This document shows, in pieces, positions 27,263 to 39,266 of a DNA stretch of 64,000 nucleotides. Source of the stretch: Closterium sp. Naga37s-1 (Eukaryota > Streptophyta > Zygnematophyceae > Desmidiales > Closteriaceae); NCBI GenBank assembly GCA_947471745.1, contig CANJKZ010000418.1:124001-188000 (forward strand), written 5' to 3'. How positions within the stretch are numbered: the first letter of the stretch is position 1; each line of letters starts with the position of its first letter. The notes beneath the pieces are model-generated. The model had not been told where the DNA came from. It ran no database searches and saw nothing but the letters and a program-made list of their open reading frames with translations. The translations under genes were made by a program, and so were the position numbers.

Positions 27263-29938
27263 TCAGCAGGCGACAGCTGGCACTTGCTGCTGCTTCAGAT
27301 ACTCCAGTGCCTGCTGCAGAATCAGCGCCTCCTCATAATCCTCCTGACAGTTGGCATGCACCCCTGCGTCCCACACCTGCTTCTGCTGCAGTTTCTGCTT
27401 CTGCTGGTGCTGCTGCTGCTGCTGCTGCTGAGCCTGTTTCTCCTTCTGCTCCTTCTGCTGCAGCAACAGTTGCTGCTGCGACTGTACAAGAGCTGACTTG
27501 ACACCGCACGAACCCCACAGAACCTTAACATCCTTGGCACAATCCTCCCTGTCAATCCAGTCCCTGTCAGCAGCACAATTTCTGTGAGCCCGATAAAAGC
27601 CCAAACCGTCAGACGTTACATTATTATTCTGTTTGCCCTGCCGGCCCTTTTCAATATCCTCCACACTCCCCTTCAGAATCGCATCTCCATTGATCCTATC
27701 CCAGAAACTCAGGCCCTTCTGTTCCTTTACCTCCATGCCATTTTCCCTTCCATCATCGCCATCGCGTCCGTCCCCTCCGTTCCTTCCGTCCCCTCCGTCC
27801 CATCCTCCGCACCCATCCATCCCCGTTAAGAGCAGCTTCCCTACAGTCCCCTTCGACCCCTCCAGCCCCTGTAAGATCCCCTGCAGAACTCTCTCTCCCT
27901 CCCCCGCTTCGATCAAATCTGCCTGTAGCTGAGCCAACCGCCTATAGAGCTCCTCGGTAAAAGCTTTTTCCGAGAGCGCGAGCTCATGTCGAAACCCCCC
28001 TGAGTGTATCGCCCTGCCGCCGCGCTTCCCTCCTACAGCTGCTTCTCCTCCCCCCGCCGCCCGCGCTGCCCCCACCGCCGCCGCCGCTGCCGCCGTCTCC
28101 TCCTCTGCTTGCAGGAACACGTCTCGCGCCTCGGCCGCCGCTGCTTCTACCTCCCACAGCCACGCCTCCGTACTCGCTACAGACATCTCCACTTGCTGCA
28201 ACTCCGCCGCGGCCTCTAGACACTCCGATGCGCAAGCAGAAGCCTCACCACCGCCACCACCAGCACCAGTGGCACCAGCGGCGGCGGCGCTGGCGGCGGC
28301 CGCGGCGGCATGACTTTCCGCCAATGCCTGAATCGCCTCCGCTGGCCGTCTGTCGGTGCTTGCCCGTCTGCTAGTCACCATACTCGCCGGAACCGAGAAT
28401 GAGGCCCTACCCGTGTAGCAGTTACGCGTACCCTGAGTTCCGCGGTTTCTCGCGATTCCCGCATTCTCTGCTGCCTCTTTCCGCCCGCACACCGATCCTC
28501 CCGCGGCGAACCCCGTTTTCCCTGCGCCGGTCGTTTCTTCCGTGTCCGCGGCGCTCCCGCCTGCGCACCTGCCCTGCGCGGAGCTACGGCTCCTGCAAAT
28601 TCCGCGCGGGGATTGCTCGGCCACGTTGCGCGCGCGGACCACCCGTGCGCGCATGCCCGCCAGTTCCGCCATCACCACGCGGACCTGCTCCTCCCGCTCC
28701 GCCAGCAATCCGCGCAGCAACTGCAGCTGCGACCCCACCACCCGCGCTTGCAGTTCCGCCAGGTCTAACTGCCCCTCCGCCAGTTGCGCGCGCTCCCCCA
28801 GCTCCTCCGCCGAGTGCGCGTGCTCCCCTGCGTCCTCCGCCAGCGCGCAATCCGGCGCACGTACCAGGCCGGCAGGCTGTACCGCCTGCGGCTGTAGCGG
28901 CGCTACAGACGGCGAGTGCTTGCTGTGGCATTTTTGTCGTTTTTCTAACAAGCAGAGGAAACTGGCAGGCGCGGCCGTGACTGCCGCGGCCGCAGGCGCG
29001 GGGGCGGCGGAAGGGACGCAGGCAGAGGCAGTGGTTGGCGGAACCACGTGCGCGGACGCAGTCAGACTGACCCTCAGCGATTGAAAGCGCTCCGACTGAC
29101 TAGAGCGCTGGCTGAAGGGTAACTGAGTCACCTGACTCAATTCGAACACCGGCGCGTTTTCCGCTCGAGCGCTGCACTGCGTCACATGCGGCGCTTGCGC
29201 CGCTGCTGCCGCGTTCTCCGCCTGGGTCACAATCCGCACGACTCGCTCACACGTCACCGTTTCGTGATTAGACGCGCGGAGGTCTGCCATGGGTTCCCGC
29301 AATGAGGTATGATGGTTATAATCATCCTGGCGATTGGTAAGCTGCGTGCTCGGGGTGTTGCTCGTGCCGCTGGCGCTGCTGCTGCTGGCCCCACTGCTTG
29401 CACTTGTGCTCGTGCTCGTGCTGCCGTCTTGCACGATAAACGCACCACGTCCGGTTATTGCACTCCTTCTGTCCGCGCCGACGACATTACCGCGCGTCGC
29501 ACGTCGGGTCGTTGTCGTCGTTGTCGTTGTCGTTGACTGTAGCGTCTCCGTTAAACCGTCACCGTGTCGCTTACCCGGCTCTGCGACAGAGTCGCATGTC
29601 GCCCTGCGACGAGTCCATCGCTGCCAGACCAGAACCTCGAGCACGCGATTAAATTGCGTCGTGCCGGCGCTCGCGCCGTGCGAAAATACCCGCGGGGGAT
29701 TTAGGCAAGCCGGCACGAGCCGCGGACTCGGCGGATGAAAACCTGAACGAAAGCGCGAGGAGTCGTCGCGAGTATACTGACTTGTCGGAGAGGAGGCAGG
29801 GTCATCGCGAGGGCTGAAACGCGAGGAGGAAATTGGGTACGGGGACCGCCATGGAAAGCATTGCACGACGGTTGTTGGATATTCGTCGTCGCCTCTGTCG
29901 GGGATGGTGAGTCTTTCCGGGGCTAAATCGGCGTCCAT
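27263..29938 (-). CDS. Hypothetical protein, Ala/Gln-rich with coiled-coil segments
   Basis: Single open frame of 891 residues from an ATG in good context (CAACAATGGAC). I do not recognise it. The N-terminal third is Ser/Thr/Arg-rich with a Thr run. Two coiled-coil-like stretches follow (ELGERAQLAEGQLDLAELQ; EELYRRLAQLQADLIEAGEG), then a Gly/Asp repeat (GGDGRNGGDGRDGDDG), a more ordinary region (GLSFWDRINGDAILKGS) and a Gln-rich tail. The length without stops and the good start argue for a real gene. High GC and the low-complexity blocks argue for caution; unrecognised introns are possible. Confidence 0.5.
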   Translation of the reverse strand: MDADLAPERLTIPDRGDDEYPTTVVQCFPWRSPYPISSSRFSPRDDPASSPTSQYTRDDSSRFRSGFHPPSPRLVPACLNPPRVFSHGASAGTTQFNRVLEVLVWQRWTRRRATCDSVAEPGKRHGDGLTETLQSTTTTTTTTTRRATRGNVVGADRRSAITGRGAFIVQDGSTSTSTSASSGASSSSASGTSNTPSTQLTNRQDDYNHHTSLREPMADLRASNHETVTCERVVRIVTQAENAAAAAQAPHVTQCSARAENAPVFELSQVTQLPFSQRSSQSERFQSLRVSLTASAHVVPPTTASACVPSAAPAPAAAAVTAAPASFLCLLEKRQKCHSKHSPSVAPLQPQAVQPAGLVRAPDCALAEDAGEHAHSAEELGERAQLAEGQLDLAELQARVVGSQLQLLRGLLAEREEQVRVVMAELAGMRARVVRARNVAEQSPRGICRSRSSAQGRCAGGSAADTEETTGAGKTGFAAGGSVCGRKEAAENAGIARNRGTQGTRNCYTGRASFSVPASMVTSRRASTDRRPAEAIQALAESHAAAAAASAAAAGATGAGGGGGEASACASECLEAAAELQQVEMSVASTEAWLWEVEAAAAEARDVFLQAEEETAAAAAAVGAARAAGGGEAAVGGKRGGRAIHSGGFRHELALSEKAFTEELYRRLAQLQADLIEAGEGERVLQGILQGLEGSKGTVGKLLLTGMDGCGGWDGGDGRNGGDGRDGDDGRENGMEVKEQKGLSFWDRINGDAILKGSVEDIEKGRQGKQNNNVTSDGLGFYRAHRNCAADRDWIDREDCAKDVKVLWGSCGVKSALVQSQQQLLLQQKEQKEKQAQQQQQQQHQQKQKLQQKQVWDAGVHANCQEDYEEALILQQALEYLKQQQVPAVAC

Positions 29939-31489
29939 TGTTGCATAAATATTAGGAGGTAACGAAGGTAGAAATGCTGTGGAAAACTGAAGGTTAAAAT
30001 AATGGGAGCCAGGGCTTCGAGGAATTATGGAGAATCACCCGAGTTAACGTCCAATTTCTTGACGTCAGAACCCGTTCCCGTGACAACGAGGCTCATAAAA
30101 CTTGAAAACTAAGCAGAATGACGTGGAAGACGCGTAGCGGTAGCATACAGATGGACAGAACCAGAACAAGAAGGCGCTGAAAGATGCAGCTAGCATTACA
30201 GTAGTCACAACCAAACCCCTCAGTCAGTATCTCTCTTGGTCTCTCTCGTCCACCAGCAGGGATTATCTCTACATGTCAGCTGATCTCCATTCTCGTCCGA
30301 CGCTGCTGCTGATCTTGTCTCGAAAGCTCTTTTCCTGTCCCAGCTGGTTCGATCCATACATCTGTGGGGATAAAATCCATGACGTGAAACATGGGTTGTC
30401 TTGTTCTCAACCATAGTTCCGAACCACGACGGTAACCATATGCTTCGCAGCTCCATTTGCCCGTGGCGATTTTCGCAGGACCGCACCCAAGATGCGCTTT
30501 TTTGGCAAATGACAGCCAGGTTCCTTCCTTGGGTCAGTCAGGGTCAAGATCAGCTGGTTCGGCGCAGTCGACATTTAGGTTCGGCGGAGAAGAAAGTGAC
30601 CAGGTACAGTACGCTTTATAGTCCAGGTAGGACCTGGCTGAACGAGGAACAGAGGACGAGGAAGGGGTTTGGCGGTGGGGGTTTGGGGGATCATCGTGGG
30701 ATTCGGGGACCCATTGGGGAACCAACCAATCATATAGGTGTGACACCGTAGTGCACCACCAATCGTCTCCTGGGTTCCTCCCCCCAAACGTGACGCGGTG
30801 GCTTCAGAGCAGGCCTGTCGAAATTCCTGGGGCCCATACTTGGGAGTCCCCAGCTCCTCCCTATCTGACCCTCTATTGGCCGTAGCTGAGTGTTTTGGCG
30901 CCCTTAAAGCCGCGGTGCAGATATCTTAGGAACAGTGACAAACAGTTTTTTGTCTTGTTCCTTCCTGGTCGCCAATTGGCTAGCGAGAGAGTAGATAATG
31001 TTGCGATGAAGAGAAAAAGGAAACAACTGAGGCGAACGTCGCGAACCTCGAAAGTGAGGGGGAAGGGGAAGGGGTGGGGGGAGGGAAGGGGGAAACACAC
31101 ACGACAACGCGAAAATCGGAACCCATGAATACGCCGTCATCTCTACATTGCATAACGAAAGAGTTTGTATTTCAAGTACCACACAAATATAATATTCTGC
31201 GACTCAAAGGCACATTCTAGGATTTCAGAAATATCAAAGTTTGGGGTGGTTGTTTCCTTTCTTTTTTTTTGGGGTGCAACGAATGTACACATGGCAGGCA
31301 AACATGAGTGTCTTTAAATCCAACATGGCATCTCCAAGATGAGCTAAACTTCACACCCCTCTGATCCATTATTGATGCAGCTGTCCACCGATAGCAGGGG
31401 GGGAGGGGGGTAGGGAAGGACACCAGCCGTAGAAGTGAAAAATGTTCGATGGGGAAATTGAATGGAGGGTTGGCAGAAACAATGGGGTG
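29939..31489. other. Intergenic, no supported gene
   Basis: Mixed-composition DNA. Only short unrelated open frames are present. A poly-G/C-poor promoter-like stretch precedes the gene at 29938 (minus strand CTAATATTTATG). I see no RNA gene and no clear element. Confidence 0.5.
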
Positions 31490-32405
31490 CGCGAAGGTTC
31501 AAAGTGGTGGGGTGGGTGAAGGGAAGTAGTAGGGTGGGTGAAGGGATGGCCGGGAGAGGGGTGAATGGTGGGATGGGATAGGGGGAAAGGGAAGGGATGG
31601 GAGAAAGGGAAAGGAAGGGTTTAGGAATCGGGGGATGCCTTGAAAGGACAAAGGTAGGGTAAAGGGTGGATGGTGGGGGTAGGAAGGACGGACACCGATG
31701 GAAGGAGGGACGGGGACGGGGGGAAGGTTTGAACGGTAACGGGGGAAAGGAGGGACGGCGGGAGTGGGGGAGAGGAGGATTGGTGGTGGAGAGACGGTGG
31801 GAGCGAGCCGCTTGCTACCGTCGCGCCCAATCCTGCCTCCTGGGAAGGGCAAGAGGCTAAGGTATCGACGGACAAGGGGAGTTCGGGAATGGGGAGGCGT
31901 GAAACCGAAGGTGTGGCATAGGAGGATGTGCCATGGGGGATGGTGGCAGGGGGGAATGCCCTGGAACAAACAATCTCTCACGCTTGAACTAGGACAGGAA
32001 TGGGATAGGACAGGGGGAAGGAGAAAGCGACAGGGGGAATGGGATAGGACAGGGGAGGGACAGGAGAGGAGGGAAAGGGATGGCCATCAGAAGGGTGAAT
32101 GGTGGGATGGGATAGTGGGAACGGGAAGGGATGTGAGATAGGAAAAGGAAGGGTTCAGGAAAGGGGGAAATGAGCAGGAAAAGCAGCGACGGTAGTGGGG
32201 GAAAAGGGACGAATGGGGGCAAGGGGACGGATGAGAGCAGGGGGGAGCAGTGGGTTGGGAGAGGGGAAAGGAGGGAGGGAGAAGAAGGGGAGGGAAGGAT
32301 AGGGGGACAGGGCAGAAAGAACAGGGGGGAGGATTAAGCATCAGGAGGAACGAAAACGATGAAAGGGAGGGAAGGACTAAGGGGAAAGGGAGAGAATGAC
32401 AGGGG
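31490..32405 (+). repeat. Purine-rich degenerate tandem repeat
   Basis: Strongly G/A-biased plus strand built from variants of GGGAAAGGGA, GGGATGGGATA and GAATGGTGGGAT. It resumes at 39262-39345 beyond copia 2, showing that the element inserted into it. Confidence 0.8.
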
Positions 32406-32410
32406 GAAAG

Positions 32411-32539
32411 TCTCAAAGTTAGCGAACAACGGAATGATTGGAATAGAAACGAATGGGGTACAAATGAGCAACCCTAGAAGCTGTACCCCCTAGAGTGCAA
32501 CTCACTATAGCCTATCATATCAATGTTCAACATTTGACA
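32411..32539 (-). repeat. LTR (3') of copia 2
   Basis: TCTCAAAGTTAGCGAAC to AACATTTGACA on the plus strand. Identical by eye to 39133-39261. Confidence 0.92.
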
Positions 32540-32745
32540 CACCCCCATAGGCTAAGTGAGGGGCATCAAAGCAAGCAAGGTGAACAAACGGTCACAAGAC
32601 CAGTCAAACCAAGAACCAAGGCAAGCTCAGGGTGGATCTCAAGGACACCACACAAATTCCGAGCGCAAGCAAGCGGCCACAAGGCCAGTTCAAGAGTTCA
32701 CTAGGATATAAATACAAAGCACAACAAGCAGAGCAAGCAATAGGA

Positions 32746-35041
32746 CTACACCAACCGAGGGCCTACCTCAACAAGCCCCAACTGCACACAGAACCTGTGG
32801 TGGTCACCAAGCGCCAAGGCCTTGGTGAAGACGTCTGCAGTGTTGGCCTCTGAGGCCACAAAGTCCAGGCGTGCCTGACCGCGTCGCTGCAGCTCTCGCA
32901 GGAGGAAGTACCTCACGTCAATATGCTTCACTCTGCTCTCCAGTCGAGGCTCTCGACACAGGAGGATCATGGCCTTGTTGTCAGCGTACAAGGTCGGTGC
33001 AGAGCGAGGCCGCTCACCAAGGTCAGCGAGCAAGAAGGTCAACCAGCGAAGCTCCTGTGCCGCCATGGCACCAGCGTAGATCTCTGCCTCTGCACTGGAA
33101 GTAGCCACAGACGACGACCGTGTAGACCTCCACGACACAGCACCAGCTCCCAGACTGAAGCAGTAACCCTGAGTCGAACGCTGAGTCTCCACGTCGTCAG
33201 CGTAGGAAGAGTCGCAGTGACCAGTCAACGCCACTGGCTGAGTCCCTCCAAGCACAAGCCCCAAGCCTGATGTAGTCGCCAGGTACTTCGCCACCCTCAC
33301 AGCAGCTGTCCAGTGGACAGGGCGGTGTCTCCCAGTCGCAACAAAGCGAGAAAGGATGCTGAGTGGAAAGGCGAGGTCCGGTCGAGTACAAGTCATCAGG
33401 TACATGAGGCAGCCCACCAGCTCTGCGTAGGGTCCACTGGACTCAAAGGGCTCGTCAGGAAAGGGGCCCGTAAGTCTGTGGTCAACAGCAAGAGGAGTGG
33501 GCTGTGTGGTGGAGAACTGGAAGTGGAACCGCCGAAGGACCTGCTGCACCATGTGTGACTGCGTCAGTGTGATGGTGCGAGCGGCTCTGTCCCGGGTGAT
33601 CTGCAGGCCAAGGTAGCGCTGCAGCTCACCCAGGTCAGTGCACTTGTGTCTCTTCTGCAGTTCGGACTTCACCTGAGCCAGGGCTGCCCTGTCTGCTGTA
33701 GCAAACACCAAGTCGTCGACGTAGACAAGGATAAAGAAAGGAGTAGAACCCGCTCGAACAAACAGCGACGGGTCGGCGGAGGACGGGCTGAACCCAAGGT
33801 CACAAAGCGTGGAGCGAAGAGTGTCGTGCCACTCACGGGGCGACTGGCAGAGAACGTAGACTGGTCGCCTCAGGCTCCACTGGGTCCCAGGTGGGAAGGT
33901 GTCAGTGAAGCCAGGAGGACGGCGCAGCCAGATCTCCTCGTGCAGTCGGCCCTGGAGGAACGCAGTGGAGAAGTCGAGGGAGTGCAGCTCGTAGTCTCGC
34001 TGCGCTGCTATGTGGAGTAACACCCGAAGAGTAGTCATCTTCGGGGTCGGGGCGAAGGTCTGGAAGAAGTCAACTCCCTCACGCTGACTGAAACCCCTAG
34101 CCACGTAGCGCGCCTTGAACACCGGCAGTGCTCCAGGCGGCCGCTTCACCTTGAAGAGCCACATGCCATCGACTACGTTCGCCCTGGGAGGGGGAACTGC
34201 GTCGACGTAGGTGCCTGTGGATCTCCAAGACGCCAACTCTGAGTCCATAGCCGCTTTCCACTGAGAGGCCCACGCCCCTGACACTGCCTCGCGGTAAGTG
34301 CGAGGAGTCGGTATGTCAAGGGCGTCGGGGTCTCCCTCAGGGGAGAGCAGCATGGCACACACAGAGGGAGAAGCGGCTGCCCAGTACTCCAGCTCAGACT
34401 CTCTGTCCTCTAGGACGTCACAGCCAAGGGCAAACCCACCCCCGACGGACAGAGGACGGTATGGAGGAGCTGGCACCACACGGGTGGCGTAGTCAAGGCG
34501 GCTGGCGGCAGCAAACTCAGCGACAGCGGCAGTGAGAGCCGAGACAGACGACGGAGGGAAACGAGGGTCGGTGACAAGAGTGGTGAGGACACGTGCGGCA
34601 ACAGGACGAACAGCGCGGTAGTAGTCAGAGATAGGAGTGGGGAGGGCAGGTAGAGAGGACGGAGGAGGAGACGGGAGAACGGACACAGGAGAAGGAGAAC
34701 GACGACGAGACGAACAAAGGAGGGCAGTGTGGAGGTCAGTAACAGGGGACGAGTGACGAGCACGCGGAGGACAACGAGTGATCAAGTCGCGACGGACAGA
34801 GGGAGGAGGAGACTGAGGAGGAGGAGAAGACCAGACCGCCGGACGGTCGTCAGGAGGAGGCAACGGAGGAACAAACACAGGAGGAGACTGGGAGCGGACA
34901 GGAGGAGAGGAGGAAAGGCCAAGGGCCCGCAAGCCACTCACAGGTGGGAACAACCGCCGCTCTAGAGGAAGCTGCGGTGGCGGCTGCGGCTGCTGCTGCT
35001 GCTGCGGCTGCGGCTGCGGCTGCTGCTGCTGCTGCTGCTGC

Positions 35042-35111
<70 letters not shown>

Positions 35112-37827
35112 GCTGCTGCTCCAGAAGGTCCAGCACCCGCAGCTCCTGCCGCTCCCTCTCCAACCGCTCCTGCTCCTCACGCTCACGCCGACGGGCAGCC
35201 TGGAGACGCGTGTCGTGGCGGTGGGGGGGCGGGGTGGACTCCGCAGAACCAGGGTCTCCAGCGTCAGTCTCCTCAGACTCAGCACCCCCAGAACCAGTAC
35301 CGCCAGTGCTAGGACCTCCAACTCCAGCACCCCCAGAACTAGCACCGCTAGTGCCAGCACCCCCAACTCCAGCACCCCCAGAACCAGCACCTCCAGTGCC
35401 GGCACCTCCAGCTCCAGCACCCCCAGAGCTAGCGCCACCTGCGCCAGCACCTCCAGCTCCAGCACCCCCGGAGCTAGCGTCACCTGCGCCAGCACCTCCA
35501 GCTCCAGTACCCCGCGACCGAGCACCGCCAGCGGCTGCACCTCCAGCTCCAACACCAACCGAGTCCACAGTAACCTGTCGCGGAAGTGCCGAAGGCTGCT
35601 GAGGGGACTGTGAGGAGGACTGCGGGGAGGGAGACGCTACCTGACGCACGACCGAGGGGAGAGGGGTAGCGTGGGACACACCAGACGGGGCAGGACCAGG
35701 GGGGGGCGGGGGTACCGGAGGAGCGGGAGCAGGAGGAGGAGAGGGTGCGAGGAAGAGAGGGGGAGGGGGTACCGGGAGACCTCGACAGGGGTACCGGGTG
35801 TAGTAGGACACGGACTCGTCAAACCGGACGTCACGGGAATCTAGGAACTGGTGGAGGGGAGGGTGGTAAAAGGACCAGTCAGCAGAGTCCACTGGGAAAC
35901 CAAGGAAGACACAGGGGACGGCGCGTGCCGAGAGCTTGTCCGCGGCGGTGTCGCGAACAAGTGCAAGGCAGCCCCAGACTCGAAAGGCCGACCCAACACC
36001 AGGGGATCCAGTCCAGAGACTGGTCGGTGAAGCCTCGGGCCGCGAGACACGCGGCTGGAGGTTCAGCTGGTGTGCGGCGTAGCGAACCGCGTGAGGCCAC
36101 AGAAAATGGGGCGCACGGGCATGAATCATGGACGTGCGGGCGATGTCCATGACCAAGCCTATGCGGCGCTCAGCAACCCCATTCTGCTGTGGGGACTCTG
36201 GCAGCGTCCAGGACTGGGTGATGCCCTGTTCGCCGCAGAATCCGCCGAGAATGCCGGAGCGAAACTCGCCCCCACGGTCGGAGTGAAGACAACTGACTCG
36301 ACGACCACGAGTGCCCTCAGTGGCTAGAAGCCACCTGATCAGCGTAGCAGTCACCTCGGACTTCTTCGCAAGAGGAAACACTGTGGTGTACCTGGAGAAG
36401 TCGTCGACGACCACCAGAAAGTAGCGCTCCCTCCCAGACCCCTGCGTCGGGGCAGGGCCCCAGACGTCCAAGTGGAGAGTCTCGAAGGGAGCGGTGGCCG
36501 GACGAAGGGAGGAGGAGTGGGGAGTGGCACGTAAGCGACCGGCGACGCACGGAGAGCAAGGAGGGGCAAGCGAGGGAGGGAGCGACGGGAAGGTGCGTGG
36601 GAGACCTGTGACTAGTCCCTGACTGAGCATGCCACGAAGGCGAGGGATCGACGGGTGGCCAAGACGGTGGTGCCACAGGACGGTGCGGTGGGCGAGAGAG
36701 CGACAGGAGCAAGACGCAGCGACTGGACTGGACACAGCGACCGGACTGGACACAGCCACCTGACCGGACTCTGCTACCGGGGGGGACGAAGCAACCTGAC
36801 CAGACGCAGCTACCTGCGGGGGCGGAGTGTGCAGGACGAAGAGACCTGAGTGGGGCTCTCTGGTGAACGTGGCAAGAACTGCCCCGGTGGAAGAGTCCGT
36901 ACAGATCGCAGTCCTCCCGTGCGCAGGAAAAGTGACTGTGATCCCCCGGTCCTGAAGGTATCCAACACCCACCAAGTTCCGAGAGAACGAGGGGATGTAG
37001 AGACCAGTGAGGAAACCAGAGGGGACAGCCGGGCACGGGAGGGTGGTCGAGCTACGAGCAACTGCTGGTCCTGAAGTAGGATCAGCCAGGGCAACTGGGA
37101 CTGGAGCTGAAAGAGGTGTGACAGTGGTGTGGTCGCGGAAGAAACACTGAGACGCGCCGGAGTCCAGCGTGAAGGAGAGCGACGCAACAGCAGTCGTCAC
37201 GGCTGGGCTAGTGACTACACAAGCACCTACACTAAAAGCACAAGTACCGACACTAGCAACAGGTAAAGGTCCTAAGCTAGGTACACGTAAGCCAAGAGAT
37301 CCGTACGTGACAGAATAAACAGCATCCATAGACATATCAAACACAGGGAAACCACTACGAAACAGACCGGGCCAGATCGGGGGAGCCGACTCAGGCCCAA
37401 AACGCTCACGGTAAAGGTCGTCGAGGCGGCTGTAGCAGCGCTGTGCAGAGTGGTCAGGACGCCAGCAGGTAGTGCCAGCACCAGGGCCGGTCAGGATCCG
37501 GTACTGGCAGGGGCCGACGTCGCGGCCACCGCGACGAGCCCCCCAGCTGGCTGGGCCGCTGCTGCAGCCAACGCGACCTGAACCACCAGGCCCCCATGGC
37601 TGCTGAGGGCGCCACAGCTGCTGAGGGCGCCCCTGCCGCTGCGGAAGCCACTGCTGAAAAGGCCGCTGCTGCTGTCCCTGCTGCTGGAGAACCCTAGCGG
37701 ACTCCATGATAAAAGCTAGCGGGGTGCAGGAGCGGCAGGCTAGGAGCGACAGGAGCGACAGGCTGCTGTGAAAAACGAGAACAACTAGGAGCGCAAGGTG
37801 AAACCAGGCGAGTAACTGCTGGAGCAC
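32746..37827 (-). CDS. Copia 2 polyprotein (fossil element, frame open)
   Basis: Open for 1693 residues; the first convincing ATG is at 37707 ([10 protein letters not shown]). In order: a Gln/Pro-rich N terminus, a Cys/His stretch (CQYRI...[11 protein letters not shown]), protease LDSGAS, integrase ([34 protein letters not shown]), a Gly/Ala and Glu/Arg linker with a long Gln run (CAG/CTG repeat at about 34990-35120), RT ([18 protein letters not shown]) and RNase H ending near the 3' LTR. Confidence 0.9.
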
Positions 37828-38153
37828 GGAGCGAACTAAGCTAGGAGCGCCAGGTGAAACCAGGCGAGTAACTGCTGGAGCACGGAGCGAACTAAGCTAG
37901 GAGCGCGGAGCGAGAACGGTTGGAGCGAGAACGGCTGGAGCTAGAAGCGGCGAGCTAGGGCTGGCTGGAGGTAGGAACGGCCGGGGCTAGAGACCGTAAG
38001 TGCGGCTGTCGGCTGCCGCTAGTAGAGCCACTGGTAGTGGAAAGTACGTGCGACAGTAGGGGCTGCAGTACTGACGGCTGCGGGATGTAGGCAACTGTGC
38101 AGGTCGTCCGGCAAGCAGGAACGCGGGCGACAGTCGCAGGCCCCCACTGTGAA

Positions 38154-38184
<31 letters not shown>

Positions 38185-38344
38185 TTTAGGGTTCAATTTA
38201 TTTATTTATTTTCTGGCACTAAAGCACCCCGGGGCGCGCTGCCTGCAGGGTGTGCTGCCTGCGGGGCGCGCTACCCGCGGGGCGCGCCTCCTGCGGGGCG
38301 CGCTACCCGCGGGGCGCGCTACCCGCGTGGCGCGCTGCCTGCGG

Positions 38345-38885
38345 GGCTGGGGTGACGAGCCAGGGAGGGCGCCTGGGCGACGGGCTAGGACGGGCGCCTG
38401 GGCGACGGGCTAGGACGGGCGCCTGGGCGACGGGCTAGGGCGCAGGCCTGGGCGACGGGCTAGGACGGGCGCCTGGGCGACGGGCTAGGGCGCAGGCCTG
38501 GGCGACGGGCTAGGGCGCAGGCCTGGGCGACGGGCTAGGGCGGGCGCCTGGGCGGCGGGCTAGGGCGGGCGCCTGGGCGACGGGCTGGGGCGGGCGCCTG
38601 GGGGACGGGCTGGGGTGGGCGCCTGGGCGACGGGCTAGGGCGGGCGCCTGGGCGACGGGATAGGGCGGGCGCCTGGGCGACGGGCTGGGGCGGGCGCCTG
38701 GGCGACGGGCTGGGGTGGGCGCCTGGGCGACGGGCTAGGGCGGGCGCCTGGGCGACGGGCTAGGGCGGGCGCCTGGGCGACGGGCTAGGGCGGGCGCCTG
38801 GGCGACGGGCTAGGGCGGGCGCCTGGGCGACGGGCTAGGGCGGGCGCCTGGGCGACGGGCTAGGGCGTGGGCCTGGGCGACGGGC
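38345..38885. repeat. 25-bp GC-rich minisatellite in the copia 2 leader
   Basis: About 21 units of GGGCGCCTGG + GCGACGGGCTAGGGC with few changes. A related looser array (GGCGCGCTACCCGCG) precedes it at 38220-38345 and a GGCGCGGAGG array follows to about 39090. A T27 tract lies at 38161-38187. Confidence 0.9.
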
Positions 38886-39132
38886 TAGGGGCGCAGGCTA
38901 GGGGCGCGGAGGGCGCTAACGCGCGGAGGAGGAGGGCGCTAAGGCGCGGAAATGGCGCGGAGGGCGCGGTGGCTAAGGCGCGGAGGGCGCGGAGGGCGCG
39001 GAGGGTGCTAGGGCGCAAGGGCGCGGAGGGCGCGGAGGGCGCGGAGTGTGCTAGGGCGCAAGGGCGCGGAGGGCGCTAGGGCGCGAGCTAGGCTAGGCTA
39101 GGCGAGAGGATCGACACCTACTCATGATACCA

Positions 39133-39261
39133 TCTCAAAGTTAGCGAACAACGGAATGATTGGAATAGAAACGAATGGGGTACAAATGAGCAACCCTAGA
39201 AGCTGTACCCCCTAGAGTGCAACTCACTATAGCCTATCATATCAATGTTCAACATTTGACA
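39133..39261 (-). repeat. LTR (5') of copia 2
   Basis: Identical by eye to the other LTR. The primer site lies directly inside it (about 39121-39132). Confidence 0.92.
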
Positions 39262-39266
39262 GAAAG

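Larger units (their letters stand above)
32411..39261 (-). mobile_element. Ty1/copia LTR retrotransposon 2, looks whole and young
   Basis: LTRs of 129 bp (32411-32539, 39133-39261) read as identical. A perfect 5-bp target duplication GAAAG lies at 32406-32410 and 39262-39266. The primer site TGGTATCATGAG (initiator-Met type) adjoins the 5' LTR and a purine tract (CCTATGGGGGTG) the 3' LTR. One long open pol frame lies inside. A standard gag (UBN2-type) domain was not recognised; only a short Cys/His stretch precedes the protease. Identical LTRs mean a very recent insertion. Confidence 0.92.
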
